64,000 nucleotides of DNA from Chromohalobacter sarecensis (GCF_023061135.1 NZ_JAKGAN010000002.1:186001-250000), one strand, 5' to 3'; positions 17,264 to 26,483 are shown, counted from the first letter of the stretch. Numbers and translations: made by a program. Notes: generated by a model not told the origin, from the sequence alone.

Positions 17264-18754
17264 TTAGCGGGAGATTTGCTTATACTCCCCGGCATCTTTC
17301 GTCATATTGCTCACCACCAGGATCGCAATGAAGGACGCGATGAAGCCTGGAATGATCTCGTATACACCGGAACCTCCCAGGAACGCTGCGTTCCAGCCCA
17401 GTGCAATCCAGATCATGACGGTGACGGCGCCCACGACCATGCCTGCGATGGCGCCAGCACCATTGGTGCGTGACCACATCAGCGACAGGATGATCAGCGG
17501 GCCGAACGCCGCACCGAAGCCTGCCCAAGCGTTACTGACCAGCCCCAGGACCTGAGAGTTCGGGTCAGATGCAATGAAGGCTGCCACCAAGCCAACCAAT
17601 ACGACACTGACGCGGCCGATGGTGACGGTTTCCTTCTCCGTTGCCTGCTTACGCAGGAACAGGCGGTAGAAGTCCTCGGTCAAGGATGAAGACGCCACCA
17701 GAAGCTGGCTGGAAACGGTGCTCATGATCGCTGCAAGCAGTGCGGCATAGAGGAAACCGGTGATCAGCGGATGGAACAGCAGGTCGGCCAGGATGATGAA
17801 GATCGTTTCCGGATCCTCGACATCCATACCGTTGCGGATTGCATAGGCCCGTCCGAATATCCCCAGAGAAACCGCACCGATCAGGGAAATGAGCATCCAG
17901 CTCATGCCGATGTTACGAGCAATGGGTACATCCTTCAGCGTTCGAATGGCCATGAAACGCACGATGATGTGCGGTTGCCCGAAATAACCCAGCCCCCAGG
18001 CCACCGCAGACAGCCAGCCGATGAAGGTCAGCCCATCCGTCCACGAGAGCAGTGTGGGATCGACGTCATTCAGGGTCTGTGTGGCTTGGGCGAAACCGCC
18101 GCCACCTTCGCCGAAGATCACAACCGCCGGCATGATTACCAGTGCCAGCATCATGATGCAGCCTTGCACGAAGTCCGTCATGCTCACGGCCAAGAAGCCG
18201 CCGACGACCGTATAGACAAGTACTACGCCCAGGGTGATGACGACGCCCGCCGCGTAATCGCTCAGGCCCCCGATGTTGATGACGCCGGAAAATGCGCTTT
18301 CGAACAACTTGCCGCCTGCCACCAGGCCTGATGCCGTGTACACCGCGAAGAAGACGACGATGACGATAGCGGATACCGTCCTCAGCGACATTGCCCGGGT
18401 CGGGAATCGATTTGCCAGGAAGGCGGGAATGGTGATCGCATTGCCATAGTGAACCGTCTGTTCACGCAGGCGTGGTGCGACCAGCAGCCAGTTGAAGAAC
18501 GCGCCCACGAACAGGCCGATACCGATCCAGGCCGAGCCCAAGCCGGAGACGAACATCGCCCCGGGCAAGCCCAGCAGCAACCAGCCACTCATATCCGAAG
18601 CGCCGGCCGACAGGGCCGCCACTTTGGGGCTGAGGGTTCGGCCACCCAGTATGTAATCTTCAGAGGTGGACGTGGATGTGCGCATGGCATAAAGGCCTAT
18701 GCCGATCATGAGCGCAAAGTAAGCAAAAAGGCTGATCCAAACACCAATAGCCAT
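17264..18754 (-). CDS. putP: Sodium/proline symporter PutP
   Basis: A 496-aa SSS-family transporter with 13 predicted helices. The segments SEDYILGGRTLSPKVAALSAGASDMSGWL and the helix-8 region LYAALLAAIMSTVSSQLLVASSSLTEDFY, which contains sodium-site Ser/Thr residues, are diagnostic of PutP. It imports L-proline with Na+, as carbon source and as osmolyte in a halophile. It lies downstream of putA on the same strand, with a 193-bp gap that includes a possible vestigial peptide frame, so it may be co-transcribed or have its own promoter. Confidence 0.96.
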   Translation of the reverse strand: MAIGVWISLFAYFALMIGIGLYAMRTSTSTSEDYILGGRTLSPKVAALSAGASDMSGWLLLGLPGAMFVSGLGSAWIGIGLFVGAFFNWLLVAPRLREQTVHYGNAITIPAFLANRFPTRAMSLRTVSAIVIVVFFAVYTASGLVAGGKLFESAFSGVINIGGLSDYAAGVVITLGVVLVYTVVGGFLAVSMTDFVQGCIMMLALVIMPAVVIFGEGGGGFAQATQTLNDVDPTLLSWTDGLTFIGWLSAVAWGLGYFGQPHIIVRFMAIRTLKDVPIARNIGMSWMLISLIGAVSLGIFGRAYAIRNGMDVEDPETIFIILADLLFHPLITGFLYAALLAAIMSTVSSQLLVASSSLTEDFYRLFLRKQATEKETVTIGRVSVVLVGLVAAFIASDPNSQVLGLVSNAWAGFGAAFGPLIILSLMWSRTNGAGAIAGMVVGAVTVMIWIALGWNAAFLGGSGVYEIIPGFIASFIAILVVSNMTKDAGEYKQISR

Positions 18755-18787
18755 AAAAACGTCTCCTATTCTTAATTATCTTAGTTA

Positions 18788-18907
18788 TTAGGCCGGATGT
18801 AGCTCCGGTAAATTGTGGGTACGCATACGAGCCAGAACGCTGATGGCGAGCATCATGAATAGGCCGAGCGCGGAGGTGAAGCCGATGGTGGCAATATTTT
18901 GGTCATG
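18788..18907 (-). pseudogene. Possible vestigial short membrane-peptide frame between putA and putP
   Basis: A 39-codon open frame ends at TAA 18788-18790 and encodes one hydrophobic helix (IGFTSALGLFMMLAIS) followed by a basic patch, LARMRTH. No in-frame ATG precedes the helix. The only ATG with a purine-rich upstream (at 18906) is one base out of frame, so the gene may have been broken by a single-base shift, or the frame may be chance. It is not long enough to assign a family. Confidence 0.3.
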
Positions 18908-18947
18908 AGGGGGTTCCCTTCGTTTGTTGTTGGATGACGAGTGGAGA

Positions 18948-21900
18948 TCACTCGTCTCCCAGCGCTAGCAGAGACGCATTGCCACCCAAAGCGGCGGTAT
19001 TGATGGTGCGAGTCTTCTCCGTGGCGAACCGCTGTAGATAATGCGGTCCGCCCGCTTTGGGACCAGTGCCCGACAGGCCCTGGCCACCGAAAGGCTGAAC
19101 GCCGACGACAGCACCGATGATATTACGATTGACGTAGACATTGCCCACTCGAATTTTGCGCGCTATTTCAGCGGCGAAAGATTCATTGCGGCTATGAATA
19201 CCGAACGTCAGGCCATAGCCCTTGGCGTTGATGGTATCGATGACCTGGTCGATGTCTGCACTACGATACCGGGCGATGTGTAATATCGGCCCGAATTGCT
19301 CGCTCTCCAGCGCGTCGATGCCTTCGATCTCGAACGCGGTCGGCGCAATGAAGTGACCGTGCGCCGTGGCGTCGGCATCGGGCTCCGCCTCAGCCACCAG
19401 ACGGCCTTCCTCCTTGAGGCGCACGATGTAATCGCTGAGTTGACGATGGGCGTCCTCGTCGATGACCGGGCCGACATCGGTCCCCAGGTCGCGCGGATCG
19501 CCGATATGCAGTTCCGCCATGGCGCCCTTGAGCAGCTCGATGACGTGGTCGGCGACGTCTTCCTGGATGTAAAGCACACGCAAGGCACTACAACGTTGGC
19601 CGGCGCTCTGGAACGCCGAGGCCACCACGTCAGCGACGACCTGTTCGGGGAGCGCGGTGGAATCGACGATCATGGCGTTCAAGCCACCTGTTTCGGCGAT
19701 CAGAGTCGGCAGCGCGGCACCTTCGCGGTCGGCGAGGGCGCGGTTGATGATTTGCGCGGTGTTCGTGCCGCCGGTGAAGACGACGCCGGTGATGCGAGCA
19801 TCACCTGTCAGCACGCTGCCCACGGTGGGGCCATCGCCGGGCAGCAATTGCACCACGTCGCGCGGCATGCCCGCCTCATGGAGCAGTTCCACGACGCGGT
19901 GCGCGATCAGTGAGGTCTGCTCGGCCGGCTTGGCGAGCACCGGATTGCCAGCGACGGCGGCGGCGACCATCTGGCCGCAGAAAATCGCCACCGGGAAATT
20001 CCACGGGCTGATGGCGGCGAACACGCCCTTGCCGGATAGGATCAGCTCGTTGGACTCACCGGTCGGGCCGGGCAGCGGAATCGGCGCGCCGAACATCTCG
20101 CGGGCGCGCATCGCATAGTAGCGGCAGAAGTCCACCGCTTCGCGGATCTCGTCGACGCCATCGGTGAGCAGCTTGCCGCCCTCGCGGGAGCACAGTGTCA
20201 TCAGTTCGGCGAGGTGCTCTTCCATCAAGTCGGCGAAGCGCTCGAGAATCGCTGCACGCTCCTCGACCGGCGTGTCGCTCCAGCGCGGGAAAGCCGCCCA
20301 GGCGGCATCCACGGCGCGCTGGGCCTGCTCGCTGGTGGTCCACTGCACGCTGCCCACGCGCTGACGGGTATCGTAAGGGCTGAGTACGTCGTGACGCTGC
20401 GCAGCATCGTCTTCTACGTCGAAAGCCAATAGCGGTTTGACGTGGTGTTCGCTATCCATGAAGGTCGCCATGGTGTCGATCAGCGGTTGATATTGGCTGT
20501 TGATGTTCAAGTTGATGCCCTTGGAGTTCTTGCGTTTTTCCCCATAGATATCGCGTGGCAACGGAATCCGTGGATTGGCATAGGTGTCGTATTGCGCCAA
20601 GGTCTCTACCGGATGCTCGCAGAGACTTTCGACGGGCACGCTAGGATCGACCAACTGGTGCACGAAAGACGAATTGGCGCCGTTTTCAAGCAAGCGTCGC
20701 ACGAGGTAGGGCAGAAGGTCTTTGTGTGCGCCTACCGGTGCGTAGATACGGCAGTAAGTGCCCTGTGGCGCTCGCTTGAGCGCGGCCTCGTAGAGCGCTT
20801 CGCCCATGCCATGCAGGCGTTGGAACTCGAAATGACGATCACCCGCGTTGGCGAGCTCCAGGATGGTGCTGATGGTGTGGGCGTTATGCGTCGCGAACTG
20901 CGGAAAGATCCGCCCCCGGGTATTCTCGGAGAGCAGGAAATGCACGCAGGCGAGGTAGGTGACGTCGGTGCATGCCTTGCGAGTGAAGACCGGGTAGCCG
21001 TCGAGCCCTTGCTGCTGGGCTTCCTTGATTTCGGTATCCCAGTAGGCGCCCTTGACCAGGCGTAGCGGGATTTCGTCGCCACACTGATCGGCGAGACGGT
21101 TTATGTAGTGCAGAACCGGCAAGACACGCTTGGAATAGGCCTGTATCACCAATCCAAAGTGCCCCCAGCCCCGGCAGACATCGCTTTCGAATACGTCGCG
21201 GAAAACCTCCAGCGACAATTCCAGGCGGTCGGCTTCCTCGGCATCGATGGTGATGGCGACGTTGTTCTCGCGGGCCAGCGAGGCGAGTCGGCGGACACTG
21301 TCGGTAAGCTCCTCGAGGATCTGGCGGCGGCGTCCGAATTCGTAACGCGGATGCAAGGCTGACAGCTTGATCGACACCGAGGGCGCTGGCGTCGTGGTAT
21401 CCAGCTTGCGGCTGGTAGCACCGACCCGCTCGATGGCCTGGGCGTAATCGTCGAAATAACGACCGGCGTCGGGCCGCGTGCGCGCCGCCTCACCGAGCAT
21501 GTCATACGAGTAGGTGTACCCCTTGTCGAACAGCGGCTGCGAGCGTTTCAGGGCCTCGTCAATGGTCCGTCCCAGCACGAACTGCTTGCCCATGATCTTC
21601 ATCGCCTGATACATGGCGCGACGAATCACCGGCTCGCCCATGCGATTGACCATCTTGTTGATGAAGGTGGCGGGCTTGCCTTCTTGGGGCTGGTCGAGTT
21701 GTAGAACGCGACCGGTCATCAGAAGCCCCCAGGTGGAAGCATTGACGAACCATGATTCGCTCTGACCGACGTGTGCCTTCCAGTCGGCGGGCCCCAGCTT
21801 GTCTTCGATCAGGGCGTCGGCGGTGGCCTTGTCGGGAATGCGGAGCATGGCCTCGGCCAGGCACATCAACATCAAGCCTTCATGAGTATCGAGACTGTAT

Positions 21901-22139
21901 TCCTGCAACAGTTCATCGATGGAGTCGACCGCCGTATCCATCTCGCGGACTTCGCGCACCAGCTCGGCGGTTTGCGTGGCGATGCGCTTGAAGTCTTGCT
22001 CTTGGGTACGCAAGAACGCGACCAGCTCGGCGACATAGGCGTCTTCTTCGACGCTGTAATAATCGCTGACACGCGTGAACAGCGTGTCGAGATCGTCGTT
22101 CCAGGTGGCGGTTTCCAGCATGGTGTTGGCATTTTGCAT
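18948..22139 (-). CDS. putA: Bifunctional proline dehydrogenase / P5C dehydrogenase PutA
   Basis: A 1063-aa enzyme that oxidises proline to glutamate in two steps with substrate channelling. The FAD-dependent PRODH barrel spans about residues 85-500 (SIKLSALHPRYE, LRLVKGAYWDTEIK, YAPVGAHKDLL) and the NAD-dependent P5CDH about 555-1040 (ETGGLNAMIV, with catalytic Cys in SAGQRCSALR). There is no N-terminal ribbon-helix-helix, so unlike E. coli PutA it cannot repress its own genes. ATG 22139 is preceded by GGGGTCATGAC; an upstream extension to 22289 is unlike PutA. The AraC gene lies directly upstream. Confidence 0.95.
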   Translation of the reverse strand: MQNANTMLETATWNDDLDTLFTRVSDYYSVEEDAYVAELVAFLRTQEQDFKRIATQTAELVREVREMDTAVDSIDELLQEYSLDTHEGLMLMCLAEAMLRIPDKATADALIEDKLGPADWKAHVGQSESWFVNASTWGLLMTGRVLQLDQPQEGKPATFINKMVNRMGEPVIRRAMYQAMKIMGKQFVLGRTIDEALKRSQPLFDKGYTYSYDMLGEAARTRPDAGRYFDDYAQAIERVGATSRKLDTTTPAPSVSIKLSALHPRYEFGRRRQILEELTDSVRRLASLARENNVAITIDAEEADRLELSLEVFRDVFESDVCRGWGHFGLVIQAYSKRVLPVLHYINRLADQCGDEIPLRLVKGAYWDTEIKEAQQQGLDGYPVFTRKACTDVTYLACVHFLLSENTRGRIFPQFATHNAHTISTILELANAGDRHFEFQRLHGMGEALYEAALKRAPQGTYCRIYAPVGAHKDLLPYLVRRLLENGANSSFVHQLVDPSVPVESLCEHPVETLAQYDTYANPRIPLPRDIYGEKRKNSKGINLNINSQYQPLIDTMATFMDSEHHVKPLLAFDVEDDAAQRHDVLSPYDTRQRVGSVQWTTSEQAQRAVDAAWAAFPRWSDTPVEERAAILERFADLMEEHLAELMTLCSREGGKLLTDGVDEIREAVDFCRYYAMRAREMFGAPIPLPGPTGESNELILSGKGVFAAISPWNFPVAIFCGQMVAAAVAGNPVLAKPAEQTSLIAHRVVELLHEAGMPRDVVQLLPGDGPTVGSVLTGDARITGVVFTGGTNTAQIINRALADREGAALPTLIAETGGLNAMIVDSTALPEQVVADVVASAFQSAGQRCSALRVLYIQEDVADHVIELLKGAMAELHIGDPRDLGTDVGPVIDEDAHRQLSDYIVRLKEEGRLVAEAEPDADATAHGHFIAPTAFEIEGIDALESEQFGPILHIARYRSADIDQVIDTINAKGYGLTFGIHSRNESFAAEIARKIRVGNVYVNRNIIGAVVGVQPFGGQGLSGTGPKAGGPHYLQRFATEKTRTINTAALGGNASLLALGDE

Positions 22140-22221
22140 GTCATGACCCCGTGATAATCGGCGACGCAATAATGAAGGTGGGCGTGCGGAGTCGGCGCCA
22201 GTAGCGGCGTCCTGATTATGT

Positions 22222-22250
22222 TGTATAGCGTCGACTTTAGAGTGGGTCAG
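22222..22250 (-). promoter_or_regulatory. Candidate sigma-70 promoter of putA
   Basis: On the minus strand CTGACC (22250-22245) and TATACA (22227-22222) are 17 bp apart. The start point would be near 22215, giving a leader of about 75 nt. The hexamers match consensus at 4/6 each, so the promoter is likely activator-dependent, consistent with the AraC protein encoded upstream. Confidence 0.4.
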
Positions 22251-22329
22251 CGTGCCCGGTCTTGCCAATTTCCCGGGTGTTTGTGTCAAAAAATATGACA
22301 GAAGACGAGGTGGGCTTGAATTTTAGACC

Positions 22330-23118
22330 TTAGTCTATGATGGGCGGCGTGGTCATGACGGAAGCGGTAGCGCCTCGACGCCATTGCGAGGGCGACTGGC
22401 CATGGTGGCGTCGGAAGGCATGCGACAAGGCGCTTTGATTGGCGAAGCCTGTGCGTGCTGCGATCTCGCTGAGTGGCGCGCCGGCGTTTCGCAGCAAGAT
22501 GCTTGCGCGTTCGAGGCGGCGACGCAATAAGTATTGGTAAGGCGTCAGCCCCGTATGGCGCCGAAAGCGCTCGCCGAAATGCGCCTCGCTCAGACAGGCC
22601 AGGCGCGCCAGATCCTTGACCGTCACGCGCTCGGCAAGGTGGCTGTCGATGTAGCGATCGATGGTGTCGAGATTCAGTGCGCGGCCGTTATCGAGCGCCG
22701 TCGGCGCGGACAGGCGGGCATGTAGGCAGCTCAAGAAGGTGGTGGCGAGCAATTCGCCATCGGCGTGGCGCGGCTGCGACATTTCCTGCACCACGAAGTT
22801 GAGATAGTTGCGCAGGGGGTCATCGAGCGTGAAATAGCGTGGCGCATCGAACAGGCTGGCCAGTTCGCGATGGCCTCCGGTCAGCGAGGGCGAGTCATCC
22901 GGGAGGTCGAGAATCAACTGGCGGTTATCACCGATGCCTTCGTAATAGTGCACATGATTGATCGGGACGATGCAGCCGGACAAGGGAGCGATGGAGCCGC
23001 CCAGTCCCTCGATCTCGAATTCGGCGTGCCCAGCCAGGCCGATGACGATCTGATGAAAGGCATGACCGTGATGCTTGACGGTGTTGTCGAGTGGCGTCAG
23101 ACGAATGCTGCTGCTCAT
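22330..23118 (-). CDS. AraC family regulator, probable proline-utilisation activator
   Basis: A 262-aa protein with an N-terminal cupin-like sensor containing HGHAFHQIVIGLAG, and a C-terminal pair of AraC helix-turn-helices (VKDLARLACLSEAHFGERFR and PLSEIAARTGFANQSALSH). The start at 23118 has AGGAGGG five bases upstream; a start at 23163 would add 15 residues. It is on the same strand as putA, 190 bp upstream. In pseudomonads an AraC-type protein activates put genes, and the RHH-less PutA here needs a separate regulator. The proline role is inferred from context. Confidence 0.85.
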   Translation of the reverse strand: MSSSIRLTPLDNTVKHHGHAFHQIVIGLAGHAEFEIEGLGGSIAPLSGCIVPINHVHYYEGIGDNRQLILDLPDDSPSLTGGHRELASLFDAPRYFTLDDPLRNYLNFVVQEMSQPRHADGELLATTFLSCLHARLSAPTALDNGRALNLDTIDRYIDSHLAERVTVKDLARLACLSEAHFGERFRRHTGLTPYQYLLRRRLERASILLRNAGAPLSEIAARTGFANQSALSHAFRRHHGQSPSQWRRGATASVMTTPPIID

Positions 23119-23182
23119 AGCGACCCTCCTGAGCTTCGCAGTGAGCTTACCATACACGCCCATCGCGCGTGAGGCGCAATTC

Positions 23183-23554
23183 TCAGGCCTCTAGTTCAGG
23201 CTTCGGCAGTGCCAGGCGCGCGCGCAAATGATCGCGTATCGCCTCGAGTTCGTCGCGCCCGGCACGCGATAACAGGCAGCCTCCCTGTGCGACTTGCCAG
23301 GGTCTACCGTGCTCCTCCATGACATGCTGCGCACGGCGGCGAATGCTTTCGAGATAGGCATCGTGGCGAATCGGATAATCGACCAGTGTATGCCACTCGG
23401 CCACGCTGACGCGCTTGTCCAGCGTTTTGTCGAACAGCGTGAGCAGGTGCTCGGGCTCGGTCCGGTAGCGGGGCGTACGGCTGAGCATCAGCATCGCCAC
23501 GGTACCGACCAGGATCGTCAGACAGACGGCGAAAACCAGTAAGAAAAGAAGCAT
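23183..23554 (-). CDS. Hypothetical membrane-anchored protein, 123 aa
   Basis: One N-terminal transmembrane helix (about residues 2-24) is followed by a soluble charged domain with RYRTEPEHLLTLF and a region rich in His and Arg. I do not recognise a family. Base composition matches the neighbours. It sits between the AraC gene and tRNA-Gly on the same strand. It could be a conserved protein of the genus; function cannot be inferred. Confidence 0.7.
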   Translation of the reverse strand: MLLFLLVFAVCLTILVGTVAMLMLSRTPRYRTEPEHLLTLFDKTLDKRVSVAEWHTLVDYPIRHDAYLESIRRRAQHVMEEHGRPWQVAQGGCLLSRAGRDELEAIRDHLRARLALPKPELEA

Positions 23555-23656
23555 GAGGCGGTGAGAGGCCGAAACGAATGCGAAGCCTCGAGTCTAGCAT
23601 GCGATCGCGCCGCGACGCAGTGACTCTCCTGGCGCGATGAAATCGCAAGGAAGGAG

Positions 23657-23732
23657 TGGAGCGGGCAACGAGGCTCGAACTCGCGACCCTCAGCTTGGGA
23701 AGCTGATGCTCTACCAACTGAGCTATGCCCGC
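23657..23732 (-). tRNA. tRNA-Gly(CCC)
   Basis: The minus strand folds as a full cloverleaf. The acceptor stem is GCGGGCA with TGCCCGC, and CCA is encoded at 23659-23657. The D-loop is AGCTCAGTTGGTAGAGC, and the T-loop arm contains GTTCGAG. The anticodon stem TCAGC/GCTGA encloses the loop TTCCCAA, so the anticodon is CCC, reading GGG. It resembles E. coli glyU. It stands alone, with no other tRNA beside it. Confidence 0.97.
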
Positions 23733-23839
23733 TCGACGCAGGGATGTTAATCAAGCGAGCCAAGCCTTGGCAAGCCCGATTACGGCAGTGCTCGATAAAA
23801 ATGCGCGAGGCGAGGGAACTTTTGCCTGCAGCGTGGTCT

Positions 23840-23938
23840 GAGTTAATGCAAGAAACGTGATTTCAGGCAGTCGCTAGGAAATGCGTTTTGAGCTTACTGT
23901 TCTCGATTGACCGCCGTGCCTTTGCACGGCGGTTTTTT
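23840..23938 (+). ncRNA. Candidate small RNA ending at an orphan terminator (5' end uncertain)
   Basis: A strong terminator at 23910-23938 faces plus-strand transcription, but no plus-strand gene lies upstream within this interval: the nearest features on both sides (tRNA-Gly and the CBS gene) are on the minus strand. The 175 bp between them carries no open frame with a start and ribosome site. A short transcript beginning somewhere in 23770-23870 is the simplest explanation. No clear promoter was found, so the 5' end is a guess. Confidence 0.3.
23910..23938 (+). terminator. Strong rho-independent terminator with no obvious gene
   Basis: ACCGCCGTGC (23910-23919) and GCACGGCGGT (23924-23933) make a 10-bp perfect stem with a 4-nt CTTT loop and a run of six T on the plus strand. 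The minus strand lacks a T run, so it is directional. It does not end any recognised plus-strand gene. Confidence 0.9.
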
Positions 23939-23955
23939 ATGGGCTGGCGTTGGTC

Positions 23956-24366
23956 TCAGCAGCGGTTGCGCATGGTCAATAGGGCGGCGAGCACCTCACG
24001 ACGGGTGACCAAGCCGATGACGTGTCCGTCATCGACGACGGGATACACCTTGGGTCGTTCGCCACGCATGGATTCGGCCAGGTCGACGATGCTTTTGTCG
24101 GGCGTCACGGTCAGCACGACTTCGCGCATCAGCTCGCCGACCAAGGATGGCTGGCCGCAGTGATAGGCGCTATCGAGTAGCTGGCCGAGCACATCCTGTT
24201 CCGAAATGAAGCCGATCAGGCGGTCTTGCGCATCGACGACCGGCGCGCCGGGCAACCGGTGGCGCGCGAGTCCCTCGGCGAGGGCCGTGATCGAGGTGCT
24301 GGCGGTGACTCGGTAGCCATCGCCGATCATGATGTCGCCGACTACGGCGGGGGAAGAACGCGACAT
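23956..24366 (-). CDS. CBS-domain protein, 136 aa
   Basis: A tandem pair of CBS motifs (about residues 9-65 and 77-132), with GAPVVDAQDRLIGFISEQDVL and VYPVVDDGHVIGLVTRREVL. Such stand-alone Bateman modules bind adenine nucleotides and regulate partner proteins. Start 24366 has GGAG seven bases upstream; the frame is open to 24588 but that part is a shadow of the neighbouring gene. It lies 85 bp after the flavoprotein gene, so a shared transcript is possible. The partner is unknown. Confidence 0.9.
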   Translation of the reverse strand: MSRSSPAVVGDIMIGDGYRVTASTSITALAEGLARHRLPGAPVVDAQDRLIGFISEQDVLGQLLDSAYHCGQPSLVGELMREVVLTVTPDKSIVDLAESMRGERPKVYPVVDDGHVIGLVTRREVLAALLTMRNRC

Positions 24367-24451
24367 GGCGGGTCTCCTGGGCGTCGACGGCATAACGTTT
24401 GCTGACGTCATGCCGTTAGCGTGGCACCACGCGGCGCGTGGCGTTGAAACG

Positions 24452-25921
24452 TCAGTCCCCCGGGCCGCATTCCATGCAGCGCTCGACGACCGCCGGCCCC
24501 AACTGGAGCTTGGCGTTGAGGTCGCGCAGCGCGGTGCGCAAGCCTTCTTCGACGACCGGGTGATAAAACGGCATCTCCAGCATTTCACTGACTGTCAGAC
24601 GTTGCTGATGCGCCCAGGCGAGCAGGTGGCCCAAGTGCTCGGCGCGCGGCCCGAAAATCTCGGCGCCGAGGAACAGTCCTGAGCCCTGTTCGGCATATAC
24701 ATGCATCAGCCCCTTGTTCATGCGCATGACCCGTGAACGGCCCTGGCCCTCGAAAGATACCTCGCCAGTAGCGAAGCAGTCACAATCGCCATAGCGCGCT
24801 TCTAGTTGAGGATAGCTCATTCCCACGGTAGCAATTTGCGGGTCGCTAAAGACCACGCCCAGCGGCGTGCGACGGTGCCCGGCCCTGACCTCAGGGTAGC
24901 GACCGGCATTGTCGCCAGCGATGCGCCCTTCGTCGGAGGCTTCGTGCAGAAGCGGTAGCTCGTTATCGGCATCGCCAGCGATGAATACATGGCTGGGCGC
25001 GTCTTGGCGGTTACGGCATTGCAGCGTATGGCGGTTGTATAGCGGCACGCCACGGGTATCGAGCTTGAGATGAGCCGCCTCGATGTCGAGATTATCGACG
25101 CTGGGACGCCGCCCAGTTGCGGCGAGGAGATAATCGAAGCGCTCGGTCAGGCGCTCCCCGGTCTTGCGTTCGATGAAGGTGATGAGCACGCTGTCGCCGT
25201 CGCGCTCGATGGACTCGACCGTGGCGTCGGGGTCGACGTAAAGCTCGTCGTTGAACGCCTGCTCGGCGTAGTCGCGAATCGCGGCGTCCTGAAGCGGTCC
25301 CAGCGCACCGCCTACACCGAAGATGCGTAGCCGTACGCCCAGCCGGTGAAGCGCCTGGCCCAGTTCGAGACCGATCACCCCGGGGCCGAAAAGGGCGACC
25401 GACTCGGGGAGAGTTTCCCATTCGAAGACATCGTCGTTGATTGCCAGGCGGTCGCCGGCGGCTTCGAAGAAAGCTGGATAGGTGGGGCTCGAGCCGGTGG
25501 CGATGACGATCTTGTCGGCCTCGACGCGGGTTTCCTCATCGATGATCAGCGTGTTGGCGTCGGCGAAACGAGCATAGCCGTGCAATTTGTCGCTGGCGGG
25601 GATGCCGTCGACCGACGCGAGTACGAAGCCCACGAAGCGGTCGCGCTCACGGCGCACACGGTCCATCACCGCACGCCCGTCGACCGTTATCTCGCCACTG
25701 ATGTTGACGCCGAAGGGCGCTGTGTCGCGGGCATGGTGTGCAGCTTCGGCGGCGGCGATCAGCAATTTGGACGGCATGCAGCCGACGCGCGCGCAGGTTG
25801 TGCCATAGGGGCCGCCTTCGATCATCACCACCGAATCGGTATGTGCCTTGGCGGCGCGATAGGCGCCGAGTCCTGCGGTTCCGGCGCCGATGATGGCGAC
25901 ATCCACCTTGCGTACTTCCAT
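24452..25921 (-). CDS. Dihydrolipoyl dehydrogenase-like flavoprotein disulfide reductase
   Basis: A 489-aa class I pyridine nucleotide-disulfide oxidoreductase. The FAD-binding motif is GAGTAGLGAYRAA, the redox-active disulfide is TTCARVGCMPSK (C-x4-C, about residues 43 and 48), the NAD-binding motif is FGPGVIGLELGQAL, and the catalytic His-Glu pair is in FYHPVVEEGLRTAL. It is not next to any 2-oxoacid dehydrogenase subunit. It may therefore be a stand-alone Lpd3-type enzyme or a dedicated disulfide or mycothiol-like reductase; the substrate is uncertain. It precedes the CBS gene. Confidence 0.88.
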   Translation of the reverse strand: MEVRKVDVAIIGAGTAGLGAYRAAKAHTDSVVMIEGGPYGTTCARVGCMPSKLLIAAAEAAHHARDTAPFGVNISGEITVDGRAVMDRVRRERDRFVGFVLASVDGIPASDKLHGYARFADANTLIIDEETRVEADKIVIATGSSPTYPAFFEAAGDRLAINDDVFEWETLPESVALFGPGVIGLELGQALHRLGVRLRIFGVGGALGPLQDAAIRDYAEQAFNDELYVDPDATVESIERDGDSVLITFIERKTGERLTERFDYLLAATGRRPSVDNLDIEAAHLKLDTRGVPLYNRHTLQCRNRQDAPSHVFIAGDADNELPLLHEASDEGRIAGDNAGRYPEVRAGHRRTPLGVVFSDPQIATVGMSYPQLEARYGDCDCFATGEVSFEGQGRSRVMRMNKGLMHVYAEQGSGLFLGAEIFGPRAEHLGHLLAWAHQQRLTVSEMLEMPFYHPVVEEGLRTALRDLNAKLQLGPAVVERCMECGPGD

Positions 25922-26213
25922 GCTGTGTCCTCTTTGAATCGTCGATGGTGAAATGAGCGAGCCGTCGTGTTGCGCCCGGCTACCTGAAAACGCGGGCTAG
26001 TATGTCGAGGAGCAAGGGCATGATGAATTTGATTAAAATGAAAGCGCTGATAGGTAAAAACGATAAAGCAGCATCCTCTTGAAAGTCGGACTCATGCCTT
26101 CATTTAAAGGGGATACGCTATAGTGGCGTCGTGAGATAATGACGCCGCACATATGCGCCACGAGCCAGTGGCACGAGACGCGATACACAGGGTCCGGCTC
26201 TTCGGGAGGTAAC

Positions 26214-26483
26214 ATGAACGCACGCGATTACTTGGCCAAGCAGGGCATTGGCCTCGACAAGGAAGAGGACAAGCCCACTACCCTCGAAGAGCAGGCCTGG
26301 GCACGTGCTCGAGGCGCGGCGAGCCATCGCCCGCGCAGTGGCACTCCGCATGATTGGGAAGATTGGGAGCGCCACCACGACACGCTGGCCTCCGGCGCCG
26401 ACGAGGTGCGCCAGAAGATCGATCCTGACGCCCATTCGCATGCCCCGGGCGTCGAATATTGCGACCCCCGCGGCAAGCAATAG
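26214..26483 (+). CDS. Hypothetical hydrophilic protein, 89 aa
   Basis: A highly charged protein (rich in Asp, Glu, Arg and His) without a signal or membrane segment, containing the aromatic patch PHDWEDWERHHDTL. I do not recognise it. GGGAGGTAAC precedes ATG 26214. An in-frame ATG at 26139 lacks a site. The 292-bp region upstream has a TATAGT hexamer near 26119-26124, which would give a leader of about 80 nt. It may belong to the many small hydrophilic stress proteins of halophiles, but that is speculation. Confidence 0.7.
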   Translation: MNARDYLAKQGIGLDKEEDKPTTLEEQAWARARGAASHRPRSGTPHDWEDWERHHDTLASGADEVRQKIDPDAHSHAPGVEYCDPRGKQ

